56,391 nt of DNA from Chitinophagales bacterium (lineage in GTDB: Bacteria; Bacteroidota; Bacteroidia; Chitinophagales; Saprospiraceae): NCBI GenBank assembly GCA_026928325.1, contig JAIXKS010000052.1:11613-68003 (forward strand), written 5' to 3'. Both the position numbers and the translations under genes were made by a program. The first letter of the stretch is position 1, and each line of letters starts with the position of its first letter. The notes below the pieces were generated by a model, which ran no database searches, was not told where the DNA came from, and saw only the letters and a program-made list of their open reading frames with translations. This document shows positions 35,102-45,308 of the stretch, piece by piece.

Positions 35102-36154
35102 CTAAAATGCAAATCTTAAAGTAAAATTATGGGTTCCTTTGAATGGATTAGTAGTACGATACGCATAATCCAAGCCCAATTTATTGGCACCTCCGCTAGA
35201 AATCGGAACTTCAACGGATGCACCGGCAGAAAACCCTGTATAAATACTTTGAGCTTCAACATCACTATGTCCTACATCTAATTTGTAACCACCTCTTACA
35301 GCAAATAAATTGCGGAAAGAAAATTCAGCTCCGAAACCAATTTGGTCTTTAGAAAAGGCATTAGATGTAAAATTAGCCAATGCGCGGATATAATTTTCTT
35401 CAGCAACATAAAAGTCATAAGAGACTCCCAAATTTAATGAAGAAGGCAATTCGAATTCTGCACCTCTTGAATTAAAAGCAATTTCATAAACAACGCCTCC
35501 GTCCGGTGTAGGATTTGGTCTTCTAACAGTCAAACCTTCGCCTCCAAAAGCCATTGGCGTTCCAACATTTTTAAGGGCAATACCCAATTTGAAATTGTCA
35601 TTTTCTCCAGACACATATTGAACACCAGCGTCAATTGCTATACCTGAGGCTGATATATCCTGAAGGCTTTCAGATACATATCGAACCAAAGCTCCAACAG
35701 AGATTTTATTGGCATAGGTCAAAGAATATCCAACACCCAATTGGAAAAAACTAGGTGAGAAAAAACCACCCGTACCAGCAGGTTGATTGGTTGTAGTCAC
35801 AGGAATATCACCAAAATTAAGGGAAGAAAATTCAATACCTAAGGCGCCACTTTTTCCCATTTTAAAACCTATGGCTCCGGCATTCATCTGCAACCCGGCT
35901 CCAGAATATAAATTAGTATTCGTAATTCCAATTTCAAGATTTTCAATACGACTTAGTCCTGCGATATTAATACGCATCGCTTCTACACCCATAACAGAAG
36001 AAGTACTCATAGAGTGCAATCCTGCACTTCGACCCCATGGATTAATAAGAAGCTCTGAAGCACCCGCTTGTCCCTGTCTGTCAGGGTTACCAGCTACTAA
36101 AGCAGTACTTACAAAAATCAAGAAAGTTAATACAGTGTAAAATGTATATCTCAT
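35102..36154 (-). CDS. PorV/PorQ family outer membrane protein
   Basis: This 350-residue barrel has a signal peptide (YTFYTVLTFLIFVSTALVAG). The PorV/PorQ-family (UPF0164-like) opening follows: GQAGASELLINPWGRSAGLH and MGVEAMRINIAGLSRIENLE. Long beta strands continue to a C-terminal TLRFAF. Family members include PorV, the T9SS shuttle that carries cargo to the attachment complex, but many paralogues are encoded beside individual surface proteins. The two upstream genes are a surface protein with a T9SS-like tail and a TonB receptor, so I infer a dedicated partner rather than the housekeeping PorV. It is the last gene of the operon; a terminator follows. Confidence 0.82.
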   Translation of the reverse strand: MRYTFYTVLTFLIFVSTALVAGNPDRQGQAGASELLINPWGRSAGLHSMSTSSVMGVEAMRINIAGLSRIENLEIGITNTNLYSGAGLQMNAGAIGFKMGKSGALGIEFSSLNFGDIPVTTTNQPAGTGGFFSPSFFQLGVGYSLTYANKISVGALVRYVSESLQDISASGIAIDAGVQYVSGENDNFKLGIALKNVGTPMAFGGEGLTVRRPNPTPDGGVVYEIAFNSRGAEFELPSSLNLGVSYDFYVAEENYIRALANFTSNAFSKDQIGFGAEFSFRNLFAVRGGYKLDVGHSDVEAQSIYTGFSAGASVEVPISSGGANKLGLDYAYRTTNPFKGTHNFTLRFAF

Positions 36155-36234
36155 AAGATTTTGATTTTTTTATTTTGTTAAATTGATTAAGAAGGAAAGT
36201 GTGTTTTTACACACTCTCCTTTCATTCACTCTTA

Positions 36235-39200
36235 TTATAATCCACTTGGGTCAAACTTACGATTGACACCAAACCATTTAATCGTACGCTCCTCACCGTA
36301 ATCAGGTGCTGAAATATGAATCAAGTAAACACCACTCGCAACCGGAATGTCTTTAAAGTTCTTCATATCCCACTCTAAATCCGGATAAACCTGTTGCGTA
36401 GAAGTCGGTCTATTTGTTCCTGACAAAATAGCTTCACGCTCATCCCGATTATACTGCTTAACAAAACTTCCATCTATACTGTATATCGTTACAACCGCTT
36501 TAGCCGGAAGATTGGTAATCTTAATGACATTCGTAAACTGAGAAGTCTCGTAAGAAGAATAAGCATAATATGGATTCGGAACAACATTTACATTAGCCAA
36601 TGCTCCTACATATTCTTCTTGAGTCGCCAATTGACGAGATTCGACACCTTTAAATTCAAATTCATAAACAGGTAAATCTCCATCTGTTAAACAACCTCTT
36701 TCTGTATCCACGCTATAGTATTTAGACATACCATAAGCATTATTTACTCTCAACTTAACGGTAAGATCATTAGGTATCAATCCCTTATCCAAAGAGGTCA
36801 TCTCTGTTGGTAATGGTATAGCTGTCCAAGTAATAGCAGACAATACTTTATGCTTGTTGTTGGTAGTAGGTGATCCTCCAGATGCTGAATACTTCAATCG
36901 ACCGTAAATGTTTTCACATCCATCGTATTCCATCCTTGTTACATAGATATAATGGTGACCACCAGCAACAAATCCTCTAATATCAGTTACACCTTCGATA
37001 TCATTTGTATTTGGATTTCGAACTACAAACTCCTCAAGAATACCTTCAGAAGTTGGATTGAAAATCAAGTCTCCACCTATTGGATTTTTTCCTTGTAACA
37101 CTTCTGCATTTTCACCAGAGAAGATACTGTTTTCACCAAAGAAAATATTTAAACGCTTCCCAGTTTCAACATCAATGGCGTATCCAGGGAAATAACTAAA
37201 TCCAACAGTTCCATCATTCAATGGATTACCATTTTGATCAATGGACGGAGAATTTCTTAAATCAAAATTCTTAGCACCATTGATGGTTTCTCCACCTGCA
37301 GCAATCATATCTGTTGAAGCTGTTTCAACAACGACACACTTACTCCACTTAGACTTGTCACTCGTAAAGACGATATCAACATTGTTCAAATCTCGGTATC
37401 TCAAAGAGTTAACGTTACTAGCCGTCGAGAATCTCATGATCTCCTTTGGACCCGGGCTAATATAGAATGGCACATCCGGATCTTCTTCGTAACGCGTTGA
37501 TAAAACTGGAACAAAGAAACCTTGGCCCATTCTGGCAAGACTGCTATTTACATCATTTTTATCTGAACGAACAAAGTCGTAGAATCGGGTTCCTGCAACA
37601 CCTGTTTCATAAATTCCTCCGTCGCGAATAGCACTAAACCACAAGTTGTTATTAGGATCTTTATATTCTAATCTAGCACCCACAGCACCATTAGAACCAG
37701 ATTTAGCAACTCCCGGTTCGTCAAAGTTTTCTATCGTAATAGAGAATCCGAAGTTATTGATAATATACTCCTTAATATCTACTAATTTTCTATTGTCAAG
37801 TAAAACTTCATTTTTATTAACATCCGTCAATCTCCAATATGCATCACTATCAAAAGCACATAAAGTACCTTGGTTGTTAGCTTGGAAATTACCAAGAATT
37901 TCTAGTCTATATTTACCATCCTTTACTTTAAGTGGATCAACAACTTTAGCGTCTATTGGTCCAGAACCACTCTTATAAGTGATTCTACCATCAAATTGCT
38001 TATTAATGATAAGATCATAGATTGCAGGATCAACATCCAAGAACTTACCTGGGTTACCTTCACCCTGAATTCTCGTTACAATTGGTCCATCACCATAGGC
38101 TGACTGTAAGTCTTCGTAAACGATAGGTCGAGGAACTAAAGTATAAGTTTTAACATTTCTACGACCTTCCAAATAAGCTCTCTTTTGACCTTCACCTTCA
38201 ATGATATCAAATTTCTTCCAATTATTATAAGCATAAGCCAACACGACAAAGTGATATTGCTTATGGTTCACTAATCTCTTATCTGAAGAAGCAAATTGGT
38301 CTTCAACAATCTTAAATGATTTTTTAACACCTGAATCTAGACCTGTTACTTCTCTTTTAGGAGTCCATACGATTGGTCCATTTTCGATAATTGGATTCGG
38401 TTGACCTGACCAAGTATAAATTTCTTTAATGCCATTCTTTACATCCACTTTAGCTACTTCACGCGCCTTTGTGACATCAGATAATTCTTGAGCTGTAACT
38501 GCTGCATTGGCTATTTGGAAAATTCTATAACCTTCAAAGCGATATTGATTATCAACATCCTGAGGTGCCTGTAAGTCTAACTCTTCGTATTCTTCATTGT
38601 AATTATTAGAAGAAAATTCATTAGACAATAACAAGATCAACTCTCTATCCAATTCAACAGGTGTAAGATCCGGTGCATCCGGTCCTTCTGTTATATCGAA
38701 ACAGTTATCAAATAATGCCTGTGCGATATCATCTGCTGCTCTTAATCTAGTAAGATCCGGACATGGGTGCGGAATATCTGGTACAAACACAACTCCAACA
38801 ATCAATTCATTCTGTGCACCAGGTTGCAATAACAATGGTCCAGTAGCCTGCATGGTTCTTCTATCTCCAAATGGCATATTAACAGAACACATGGACCAAG
38901 CATTCGGATCTCTATCGTTTGGAGCACTTGGGAAAACATATCTAACCGTATCTGTACTTCCAGGATTATATCCTGTTTCACCATAGGTAACTGCTGTTCC
39001 ATCAGACCATAACCCGCGGATATAGTTATAGAAACCATCTTCTCTTCCTCGTTGAGGGTCCGTAGTCGCAGGTGGAGGTGATCCAATACTTCCGTTTTCT
39101 GCATAAGTAAAGGATGTCATACCCAACTCTATCAAGGTATCCAATGCACCTGTAAATGGTTCCGGCTCAAGAAGTACCTTTTTACCTTCTGCATCAAGTA

Positions 39201-40344
39201 TCAAATTACCCTCCTCGTCTCTTTTATAAACTCTTGGACCTAGTGGGCCTCTAAAGTAGTCAATACCAACCATAGGAATTTTTGATCCATAAGTTGGTGT
39301 ACCAGCACATGCAGATGATGCCCCGATTCCATCCAAATCATCCTCATTATATACATAAGCTAAAGATCGCTCTACATCACATCCGATGTAGTCATCCTGA
39401 TAACAACCCAAATCTGGATCCACCCACATAGAGAAGTAACAGTCTAGCAAATCTTCCTTCGCTTTATTAATCAACTTATACCGATAAAAGGTCATATCGT
39501 TGATCTCATCGTTTGTCGCATAAGCAAAAGATTGAACTTGGACTTCCATTTGGATACTATTTGGTCCTGACAAGGTCTGAGCTGCACCATTATCATTATA
39601 TATCCAGAATACCATTTCATCCGGAATCAACTCACGAGCTTCAAATACATTTTCTGGTTCACAACCGCGGATATCAATGATCGGGAAGTCACCTCCACAA
39701 GGGTCATAAATACCATTTTCATCATGATCCCAGAAACTTCCAAGTGGTTGATCAGGTAATGCAAATGGGTACTTCTTTCTCCAATGCGGGTTACCTTGAC
39801 CCGGCCAATACAAAATATCTTCAGGAATTGAATCACAATCTATCGCAACACCTGATTCTAAGGATTTAATAACTTTATTGGCATGTGCAAGTGCAGATGT
39901 ACCATTCATGGTAAAGAATCTATCCCACACATCACAGACTTCTTTGTCTGTTGCACCATTCAAATCCAATGGTCCGGCAAACCAGTCGAAACCTTCTTGA
40001 CGATAAGTAACTGCTGATAATCTAATGTTACGAGCTCTATCAACACCACCTATCCAAACTCCACCCGCAAATAATGCAGATACCGGCTGTTGACCAGGAG
40101 CTGGTTTTGGTACAATATAGTTCGCATCATACCACAAGTTTCCACTCGTAAGTAATCGCGCTCTAACGTTATTGATTTCAAGTTCAATCTGTTTAGTAGG
40201 TCTAGTACATGCAGCTCTCCAACCGGTATTATCCGATGAAGGAACAGATGCATTTCCCGACGTTTCTGGGTTTTTAGCATTCAGATCTAGTAATGCGAGT
40301 AACATTACAAAGATAACCGAAAAGAATATTTTATTGATATTCAT
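36235..40344 (-). CDS. Large surface protein with T9SS-type C-terminal domain
   Basis: This 1369-residue exported protein has a signal peptide (IFFSVIFVMLLALLDLNAK). The first 500 residues contain Asp-rich, calcium-loop-like segments (DHDENGIYDPCGGDFP; DPDLGCYQDDY) and the block LYDANYIVPKPAPGQQP-like at about 60. The C-terminus (VNVVPNPYYAYSSYETSQ; VVTIYSIDGSFVKQYNRDE; VASGVYLIHISAPD) is a FlgD-like/T9SS type A sorting domain. I do not recognise an enzymatic domain. It sits between a TonB-dependent receptor (33-base gap) and a PorV-family barrel (80-base gap), and the three look like one operon. A surface-exposed partner of the receptor is the likeliest role. Confidence 0.78.
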   Translation of the reverse strand: MNINKIFFSVIFVMLLALLDLNAKNPETSGNASVPSSDNTGWRAACTRPTKQIELEINNVRARLLTSGNLWYDANYIVPKPAPGQQPVSALFAGGVWIGGVDRARNIRLSAVTYRQEGFDWFAGPLDLNGATDKEVCDVWDRFFTMNGTSALAHANKVIKSLESGVAIDCDSIPEDILYWPGQGNPHWRKKYPFALPDQPLGSFWDHDENGIYDPCGGDFPIIDIRGCEPENVFEARELIPDEMVFWIYNDNGAAQTLSGPNSIQMEVQVQSFAYATNDEINDMTFYRYKLINKAKEDLLDCYFSMWVDPDLGCYQDDYIGCDVERSLAYVYNEDDLDGIGASSACAGTPTYGSKIPMVGIDYFRGPLGPRVYKRDEEGNLILDAEGKKVLLEPEPFTGALDTLIELGMTSFTYAENGSIGSPPPATTDPQRGREDGFYNYIRGLWSDGTAVTYGETGYNPGSTDTVRYVFPSAPNDRDPNAWSMCSVNMPFGDRRTMQATGPLLLQPGAQNELIVGVVFVPDIPHPCPDLTRLRAADDIAQALFDNCFDITEGPDAPDLTPVELDRELILLLSNEFSSNNYNEEYEELDLQAPQDVDNQYRFEGYRIFQIANAAVTAQELSDVTKAREVAKVDVKNGIKEIYTWSGQPNPIIENGPIVWTPKREVTGLDSGVKKSFKIVEDQFASSDKRLVNHKQYHFVVLAYAYNNWKKFDIIEGEGQKRAYLEGRRNVKTYTLVPRPIVYEDLQSAYGDGPIVTRIQGEGNPGKFLDVDPAIYDLIINKQFDGRITYKSGSGPIDAKVVDPLKVKDGKYRLEILGNFQANNQGTLCAFDSDAYWRLTDVNKNEVLLDNRKLVDIKEYIINNFGFSITIENFDEPGVAKSGSNGAVGARLEYKDPNNNLWFSAIRDGGIYETGVAGTRFYDFVRSDKNDVNSSLARMGQGFFVPVLSTRYEEDPDVPFYISPGPKEIMRFSTASNVNSLRYRDLNNVDIVFTSDKSKWSKCVVVETASTDMIAAGGETINGAKNFDLRNSPSIDQNGNPLNDGTVGFSYFPGYAIDVETGKRLNIFFGENSIFSGENAEVLQGKNPIGGDLIFNPTSEGILEEFVVRNPNTNDIEGVTDIRGFVAGGHHYIYVTRMEYDGCENIYGRLKYSASGGSPTTNNKHKVLSAITWTAIPLPTEMTSLDKGLIPNDLTVKLRVNNAYGMSKYYSVDTERGCLTDGDLPVYEFEFKGVESRQLATQEEYVGALANVNVVPNPYYAYSSYETSQFTNVIKITNLPAKAVVTIYSIDGSFVKQYNRDEREAILSGTNRPTSTQQVYPDLEWDMKNFKDIPVASGVYLIHISAPDYGEERTIKWFGVNRKFDPSGL

Positions 40345-40377
40345 CTGTTTATTTTTAAAACGTTTATAATAAAATAA

Positions 40378-43300
40378 TTAAAAATCTAATATCACACCTA
40401 AGTACATTCTGCGTGGAAGCGTATAATTACCTGAAGCTAACATTCGCCATCCATATGCATCCAAAAACGCCTCTACATCTCTATTCGTATCTTGTACTCC
40501 TCGTATTCTGTCCTGACCAAAACTAGATTGCAAATATCCATCATTATCCGCATCGTTTGAGAACTTATACACATCGACGATATTCTTTGTATTAAATAGG
40601 TTTTGTACTCTAAAATAGGCATTAAACCACATCTTTTTGTTAGATTCGCTACTAATCACAATTGGAAATCTCTTCTGAATATTCAAGTCAGTAATAAAGT
40701 TCCAAGGTAATCGAGCTCCATTAATAGATCCGGCATATCCAGATCCGTTTAAAGAAATAGGCGATGCGGGTTCTGTATTTTTAGTATATGGTTGACCAGA
40801 AACTAAAAATGATGTTAAATTAATACCAAAATCTTCCAAAATATTAATATTTCCAATTCTTGGCCCATCATAAGCTTTTCCAGCTCCATATCGGTAGTCA
40901 ATAACAGCTGTTATTCTATGACGCTCGTCAAATGAAAGTGGAATTAAGTTACGGATAGGTCCTCTCGTATTGATACCGCTTGAAGAGTTAGCATCACTTC
41001 CTGAACCATCAGCAAACTGTAGCGTATAGGTAGCAGAAAGTTCTAGATTATTGGTTCTTCTTCTATCCAACGTGAAAGAAAATCCTTTAACAGTACCAAA
41101 GTCAAGGTTATCAAATATCTTATACGTATTCAATGGAGAAGCTACGTTTGCCAATACACGCTGTTGGATCAAATCCTTCATCTCCTTGTAGTACGCTGAC
41201 ATTTTAAATGCCATAACTTCTGACAACTTTTGCTGGAATCCTGCTTCGTAATCTACCGTACGTACCGGTTTCAAATTTGGATTATTCAAAGCACCACCAT
41301 TGGGATTAATTCTAGAGATATCCTCCCAGAAATAGAAATCCAATGCTGAAGCAAATGAATTTGAAGGTGGTCTCTGATATAATACGTCATAATGCGCAAA
41401 GAAACCTGCGTCATCAGATATCGGGAATGAGAATGCCAATCGAGGCATGAAGTTTACTTGCGGCTTGTAATCCACAAATGAATACTCAGACTTATACACT
41501 CGACCTAATTCATCTGGTCCTGAAGATTGAATATTCAACTGTCTTTCTTGTCTGCCAGTCTCTTTACTGATACCTGCATAAGAAGGATAAACTAATCCAC
41601 CTTGATAGATTATATTACCACCAGAAACAGCTGTTCCATTCGGTAAAAACCATTGATCACCCTTTCTAAAGGCTTTGACAGCTTGGTTTTCTTCACTCTC
41701 TATATATACACTATAATCATCACCAACGGAGGCTGGTTGTACTAATCCTGTTCTACTAAAGTAATCCTTAGCCGATTCGATTTCATACAATGCATAAGGA
41801 TCTCTCATCACCTTTGTATTTGCATCATAGTAATCCATTCTAACTCCTAAACGGAAAATGATATCTTTAAATGAAAACTTGTCTTGTAAGAATACCGCAC
41901 CATAAATAGGCTGTTGAGGTGCGACAACAAAGGTTCTTCTATTGTTAGCATCTCTACTTGTAAAGAAATCATCAAAACGTACGTCTGAGCCTAATTTGTT
42001 ACCTAGATAATCAAATCCATAGTAATTAATCAATCCTTGTCTATTAATCAATTCTGATGCTGAAAACATATCTAAACTTAAATCGCTAGGATTAATCTCC
42101 CATACATTGACATAATCATGATCTGATTGATTGGTCAGCTCTCTAACCGAACGATAAAATTTATTATCTGTATTTATATTTAAGAAAGTCTCATATACTG
42201 GCACTTCAATTGGACCAACACCTGGAATATTTTGGATTTCTGTCCTTAAGATTCGAGCTGTGTCCACACCATTAATATGGCCATTTGCCTGAAGGTCAGC
42301 AACGTTCCATAGATCAAAAGGAGAAATACCCCAATTTCTATTAATGCTTTGCTCATACAAAAATCCAAGCTGAATATTATGTCTTCCTTTTTCAGATCCA
42401 CCTGGGAATAAATCAAATCCAGTCGTAAGGTTTAATGAATATCTATCATTATCACTCTTACTAAAATTGTTATAAACTTGTCCTACGTTTGCAAATAAGT
42501 TATTCCAAACACTATTGATATTCTGATCTAATAGACCATTGACGTTTACTCCATTAATTGCGTTATAAGAACCTAAAATAGGATTTATATTCGGATTTAA
42601 AACGTATTCTCCAATCGTCTCTCTATATCCCAAGTGACCAGCAAAGAAGTTATATTCCACGTCATTAAAAATCACATTTCGTGGTTCATCGAAAAACCCA
42701 TAAACAGCATCCCAAGTTCTATCAGTCTTTCCAAAATAACCATAGTTGAAAAGTCTATCCTCGTGTCTAAAATCTTCGGCTCGAGACTTATTCTTTTGAT
42801 AGCCCAATACTACAGTATAGGAGAAATTTCTGATTCCACCGAAGGTTTTTTCTTCGCCATCCCCACTTTGTCTTCCTATCTTATGGGTCAAACGAAAGTT
42901 TCCTCTATATGTATTAGAATATTGATACGGATTATTTACCCAATTCAACAAAGCCCAAGAAGAACCTGATCCAGAAACGCCTGAACTAGACGGCGTGAAT
43001 CTATCCTTTCTATCATTATAGTTACCAGATATTTGAACATCAATATTGTTTGCCAATTTAAGGTCAATCCTACCCGTAAGGTCTAAATTGATGTCCTCAT
43101 CATTAGGTCTTGCCTTAAATGGCGAGCCTAAGTCTTCAGTTCGCTTTGTTTCTAATGAAGGGAATCTTGTACTTCCAATAGAGTAAGTAGGATTTTGTTC
43201 TAATTCTCTAATCAAACTCTCTGGAGCACGCCAAACACCAAGCGATGAAGGGCTATTGTCCTTAACATTTTTGTATTGACCTGAGAATCGATATCCTAAG

Positions 43301-44088
43301 ATAGATTGTCCTTTGCTATTTCTAAGGATTGGTCCTGAGATATTACCACTAACCAAATTATAACCAAAGCCATCCAAAGACTTTTCAAGTTCAAGACTAC
43401 CTGTTACTTTGTCAGATGGTCCTCTTGAGGTCAAGGAGATGATACCACCAGTTACGTCTCCATATCTGGCTTCAATTCCTCCAACGACAACCTGCAATTG
43501 CTCAATCTCAGATTGTGGAATCAAGTTACCACTAACTCTTACTCCGTCAAGGAAGTAAACCGTTTCGTTTGAACGAGATCCTCTTACTGAGATATCTCCA
43601 CCATCACGAGATGAGATACCCGCAGCTGTAGCCGCAATAGCATTGATCTGCTTGGTTGGTAGTGCACGAATTTTTTCGGCAGTCACTGTTGTTCCCTGCG
43701 TTGTATTATCAATCTCTATCAACGGCACCTTATAAGCCTTAATCTCAACACCAAGGTCGAGTAACTGGGCATCGTCAGAGATTTCAAAATTGATCCTATT
43801 GGTCTTACCCGCTTGGATTACAATACCTGTCAGACGCTGAGAAGCATACCCTACATAACTAGCCTCCATTTCGTATGTTCCTGGTTGAACATCAGAAATA
43901 AAATAGTTACCGTCAAAGTCTGTTTCCGTACCGACAATTAGTACGCCGCTTCTAAACAAAGAAACGGCTCCGAGCACGATTGGCTCTCCGGTTTCTGCAT
44001 CTTTAACTTTACCTTCAATCGTCGTCTGGGCTACTAATCCCGCACAACTAACTAGTATAAAGCTAAACAAGAGTAATAATCTATTCAT
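40378..44088 (-). CDS. TonB-dependent receptor with N-terminal carboxypeptidase-regulatory domain
   Basis: This 1236-residue outer-membrane transporter draws substrates in using TonB/proton-motive energy. It has a signal peptide (LLLLFSFILVSCAGLVAQ). A CarboxypepD_reg-like domain follows at about 22-105 (TIEGKVKDAETGEPIVLGAV ... FISDVQPGTYEMEASYVGY). The plug domain (about 120-230) contains INAIAATAAGISSRDGGDIS, SVRGSRSNETVYFLDGVRV and ARYGDVTGGIISLTSRG. The 22-strand barrel ends at YLGVILDF. No SusD-like lipoprotein is adjacent; the next genes are a T9SS-type surface protein and a PorV-family barrel. The substrate is unknown. Confidence 0.93.
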   Translation of the reverse strand: MNRLLLLFSFILVSCAGLVAQTTIEGKVKDAETGEPIVLGAVSLFRSGVLIVGTETDFDGNYFISDVQPGTYEMEASYVGYASQRLTGIVIQAGKTNRINFEISDDAQLLDLGVEIKAYKVPLIEIDNTTQGTTVTAEKIRALPTKQINAIAATAAGISSRDGGDISVRGSRSNETVYFLDGVRVSGNLIPQSEIEQLQVVVGGIEARYGDVTGGIISLTSRGPSDKVTGSLELEKSLDGFGYNLVSGNISGPILRNSKGQSILGYRFSGQYKNVKDNSPSSLGVWRAPESLIRELEQNPTYSIGSTRFPSLETKRTEDLGSPFKARPNDEDINLDLTGRIDLKLANNIDVQISGNYNDRKDRFTPSSSGVSGSGSSWALLNWVNNPYQYSNTYRGNFRLTHKIGRQSGDGEEKTFGGIRNFSYTVVLGYQKNKSRAEDFRHEDRLFNYGYFGKTDRTWDAVYGFFDEPRNVIFNDVEYNFFAGHLGYRETIGEYVLNPNINPILGSYNAINGVNVNGLLDQNINSVWNNLFANVGQVYNNFSKSDNDRYSLNLTTGFDLFPGGSEKGRHNIQLGFLYEQSINRNWGISPFDLWNVADLQANGHINGVDTARILRTEIQNIPGVGPIEVPVYETFLNINTDNKFYRSVRELTNQSDHDYVNVWEINPSDLSLDMFSASELINRQGLINYYGFDYLGNKLGSDVRFDDFFTSRDANNRRTFVVAPQQPIYGAVFLQDKFSFKDIIFRLGVRMDYYDANTKVMRDPYALYEIESAKDYFSRTGLVQPASVGDDYSVYIESEENQAVKAFRKGDQWFLPNGTAVSGGNIIYQGGLVYPSYAGISKETGRQERQLNIQSSGPDELGRVYKSEYSFVDYKPQVNFMPRLAFSFPISDDAGFFAHYDVLYQRPPSNSFASALDFYFWEDISRINPNGGALNNPNLKPVRTVDYEAGFQQKLSEVMAFKMSAYYKEMKDLIQQRVLANVASPLNTYKIFDNLDFGTVKGFSFTLDRRRTNNLELSATYTLQFADGSGSDANSSSGINTRGPIRNLIPLSFDERHRITAVIDYRYGAGKAYDGPRIGNINILEDFGINLTSFLVSGQPYTKNTEPASPISLNGSGYAGSINGARLPWNFITDLNIQKRFPIVISSESNKKMWFNAYFRVQNLFNTKNIVDVYKFSNDADNDGYLQSSFGQDRIRGVQDTNRDVEAFLDAYGWRMLASGNYTLPRRMYLGVILDF

Positions 44089-44207
44089 ACACTGAATTTT
44101 TGATTATGTTAATAAATACTTAAAATAGTCCGCAATGTTAAGAAATTAAAATGCGATTTTCAAAACTTTTTAATTAATTAATTGAAAATTGTATCCTAAA
44201 ATACATT

Positions 44208-45155
44208 TCACCCTATAATCCGACCTTTGATTTTCTCTAAAAGTACGGATGCAATACCTTCAAGAGATTCCCGAGTCCATCCTGCAATATGCGGAGATAA
44301 AACCACATTTTCCATTTCGTAAAGTTGGGTATAAAGTGCCTTTTCGGCTTGGGTCAAGGTGTCGGGTTTTTCGTTTTCAAAAACATCGAGACAAGCACCG
44401 CCAACCCTTCCCGATTGTAGCGCCCAAACCAAGGATTCGGTATCGACTACTTGTCCTCTGGACGTATTACTAATTATGACACCCGGTTTACACTGCTCTA
44501 GAAAAGACCGCTCCACCAAATATCGCGTTTCATCGGTCAAAGGTAGATGCAAAGATAGGATATCAGCATTTTTAATTAAGGTATCTAAATTTGTTTTTTC
44601 TACAAAATCCAAGGTGCTTGGGTAGTCTTTTCGATATTTGTCATAGGCTAAAATCTTAACATTCCAAGATGACAATTTCTCTACAAATGACGTCCCTGTA
44701 TGCCCCAAACCAATAATGCCGATGGTTTGTCCGCTTAATTCTCTTCCTCGGTTTTTTTCCCGATTCCAGCTAAAATTTCTAACTTCCCGATCAGCTCTTA
44801 CTATATTATTTAAGAGGGCAAGCAACATGCCTAGTTCGTGTTCAGCTACAGCATTTCTATTTCCTTCAGGAGAATTGCATACTGCAATGCCTTTGCCTTC
44901 TGCATAAGCTACATCAATAATCTCAAGTCCAGAACCCAATCTACCGATAAATTTCAAGCCTTGCCCCATATCAATACGCATTTTATTCATAATAATCTTG
45001 CTATTAATAACAATGCCTTCGTATTGGTCTATTATTTTTTCGAGCTTCTCGTTATCCACAGAAGTATCGTAATTCACATGATAACCCATGGATTTTAATC
45101 CATCAATCAAGATCGGATGGACTTTATCGGTAATCAGCACTTGCTTACTCGCCAT
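44208..45155 (-). CDS. D-isomer-specific 2-hydroxyacid dehydrogenase (SerA-like)
   Basis: This 315-residue NAD-dependent dehydrogenase resembles the catalytic core of D-3-phosphoglycerate dehydrogenase. The nucleotide-binding loop GLGHTG is at residues 149-154. The catalytic Arg is in NTSRGQVVDTESL, the Glu in CLDVFENEKPD and the His in LSPHIAGWT. It lacks the C-terminal ACT regulatory domain of long SerA. Substrate assignment (phosphoglycerate or another 2-hydroxyacid) is not secure. It diverges from carB across a 153-base gap holding a perfect inverted repeat (45182-45212) close to this gene's start. Confidence 0.88.
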   Translation of the reverse strand: MASKQVLITDKVHPILIDGLKSMGYHVNYDTSVDNEKLEKIIDQYEGIVINSKIIMNKMRIDMGQGLKFIGRLGSGLEIIDVAYAEGKGIAVCNSPEGNRNAVAEHELGMLLALLNNIVRADREVRNFSWNREKNRGRELSGQTIGIIGLGHTGTSFVEKLSSWNVKILAYDKYRKDYPSTLDFVEKTNLDTLIKNADILSLHLPLTDETRYLVERSFLEQCKPGVIISNTSRGQVVDTESLVWALQSGRVGGACLDVFENEKPDTLTQAEKALYTQLYEMENVVLSPHIAGWTRESLEGIASVLLEKIKGRIIG

Positions 45156-45181
45156 AAAAGTGATTTTAATACAATATTACG

Positions 45182-45212
45182 ATTCAAAACCGAAAAATCC
45201 GTAGTTTTGAAT
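45182..45212. promoter_or_regulatory. Perfect inverted repeat in the serA-like/carB divergent region
   Basis: ATTCAAAAC, 13 bases, GTTTTGAAT: a perfect 9-base dyad centred about 42 bases upstream of the dehydrogenase start. The size fits a dimeric repressor operator, or a 5'-leader hairpin of the dehydrogenase transcript. No regulator gene is adjacent, so the role is inferred. Confidence 0.45.
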
Positions 45213-45274
45213 TAAAATATCGAGCATATATATAATTTTATACAAAATGTTCTATTTAGAAGATGATAAATATT

Positions 45275-45282
45275 TACCTTTG
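45275..45282 (+). promoter_or_regulatory. Bacteroidota -7 box for carB
   Basis: TACCTTTG, ending 26 bases before the ATG at 45309. Its last base begins the GTG of a longer open frame, so that upstream start cannot be the true one. Confidence 0.65.
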
Positions 45283-45308
45283 TGTCCCGATCACATATTC
45301 CACTTTAC

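Noticed and set aside
45282-45308. Longer carB start at a GTG adding nine residues
   Set aside because: The GTG lies on the last base of the TACCTTTG promoter box, and the added residues have no family match; the ATG at 45309 starts the conserved N-terminus.
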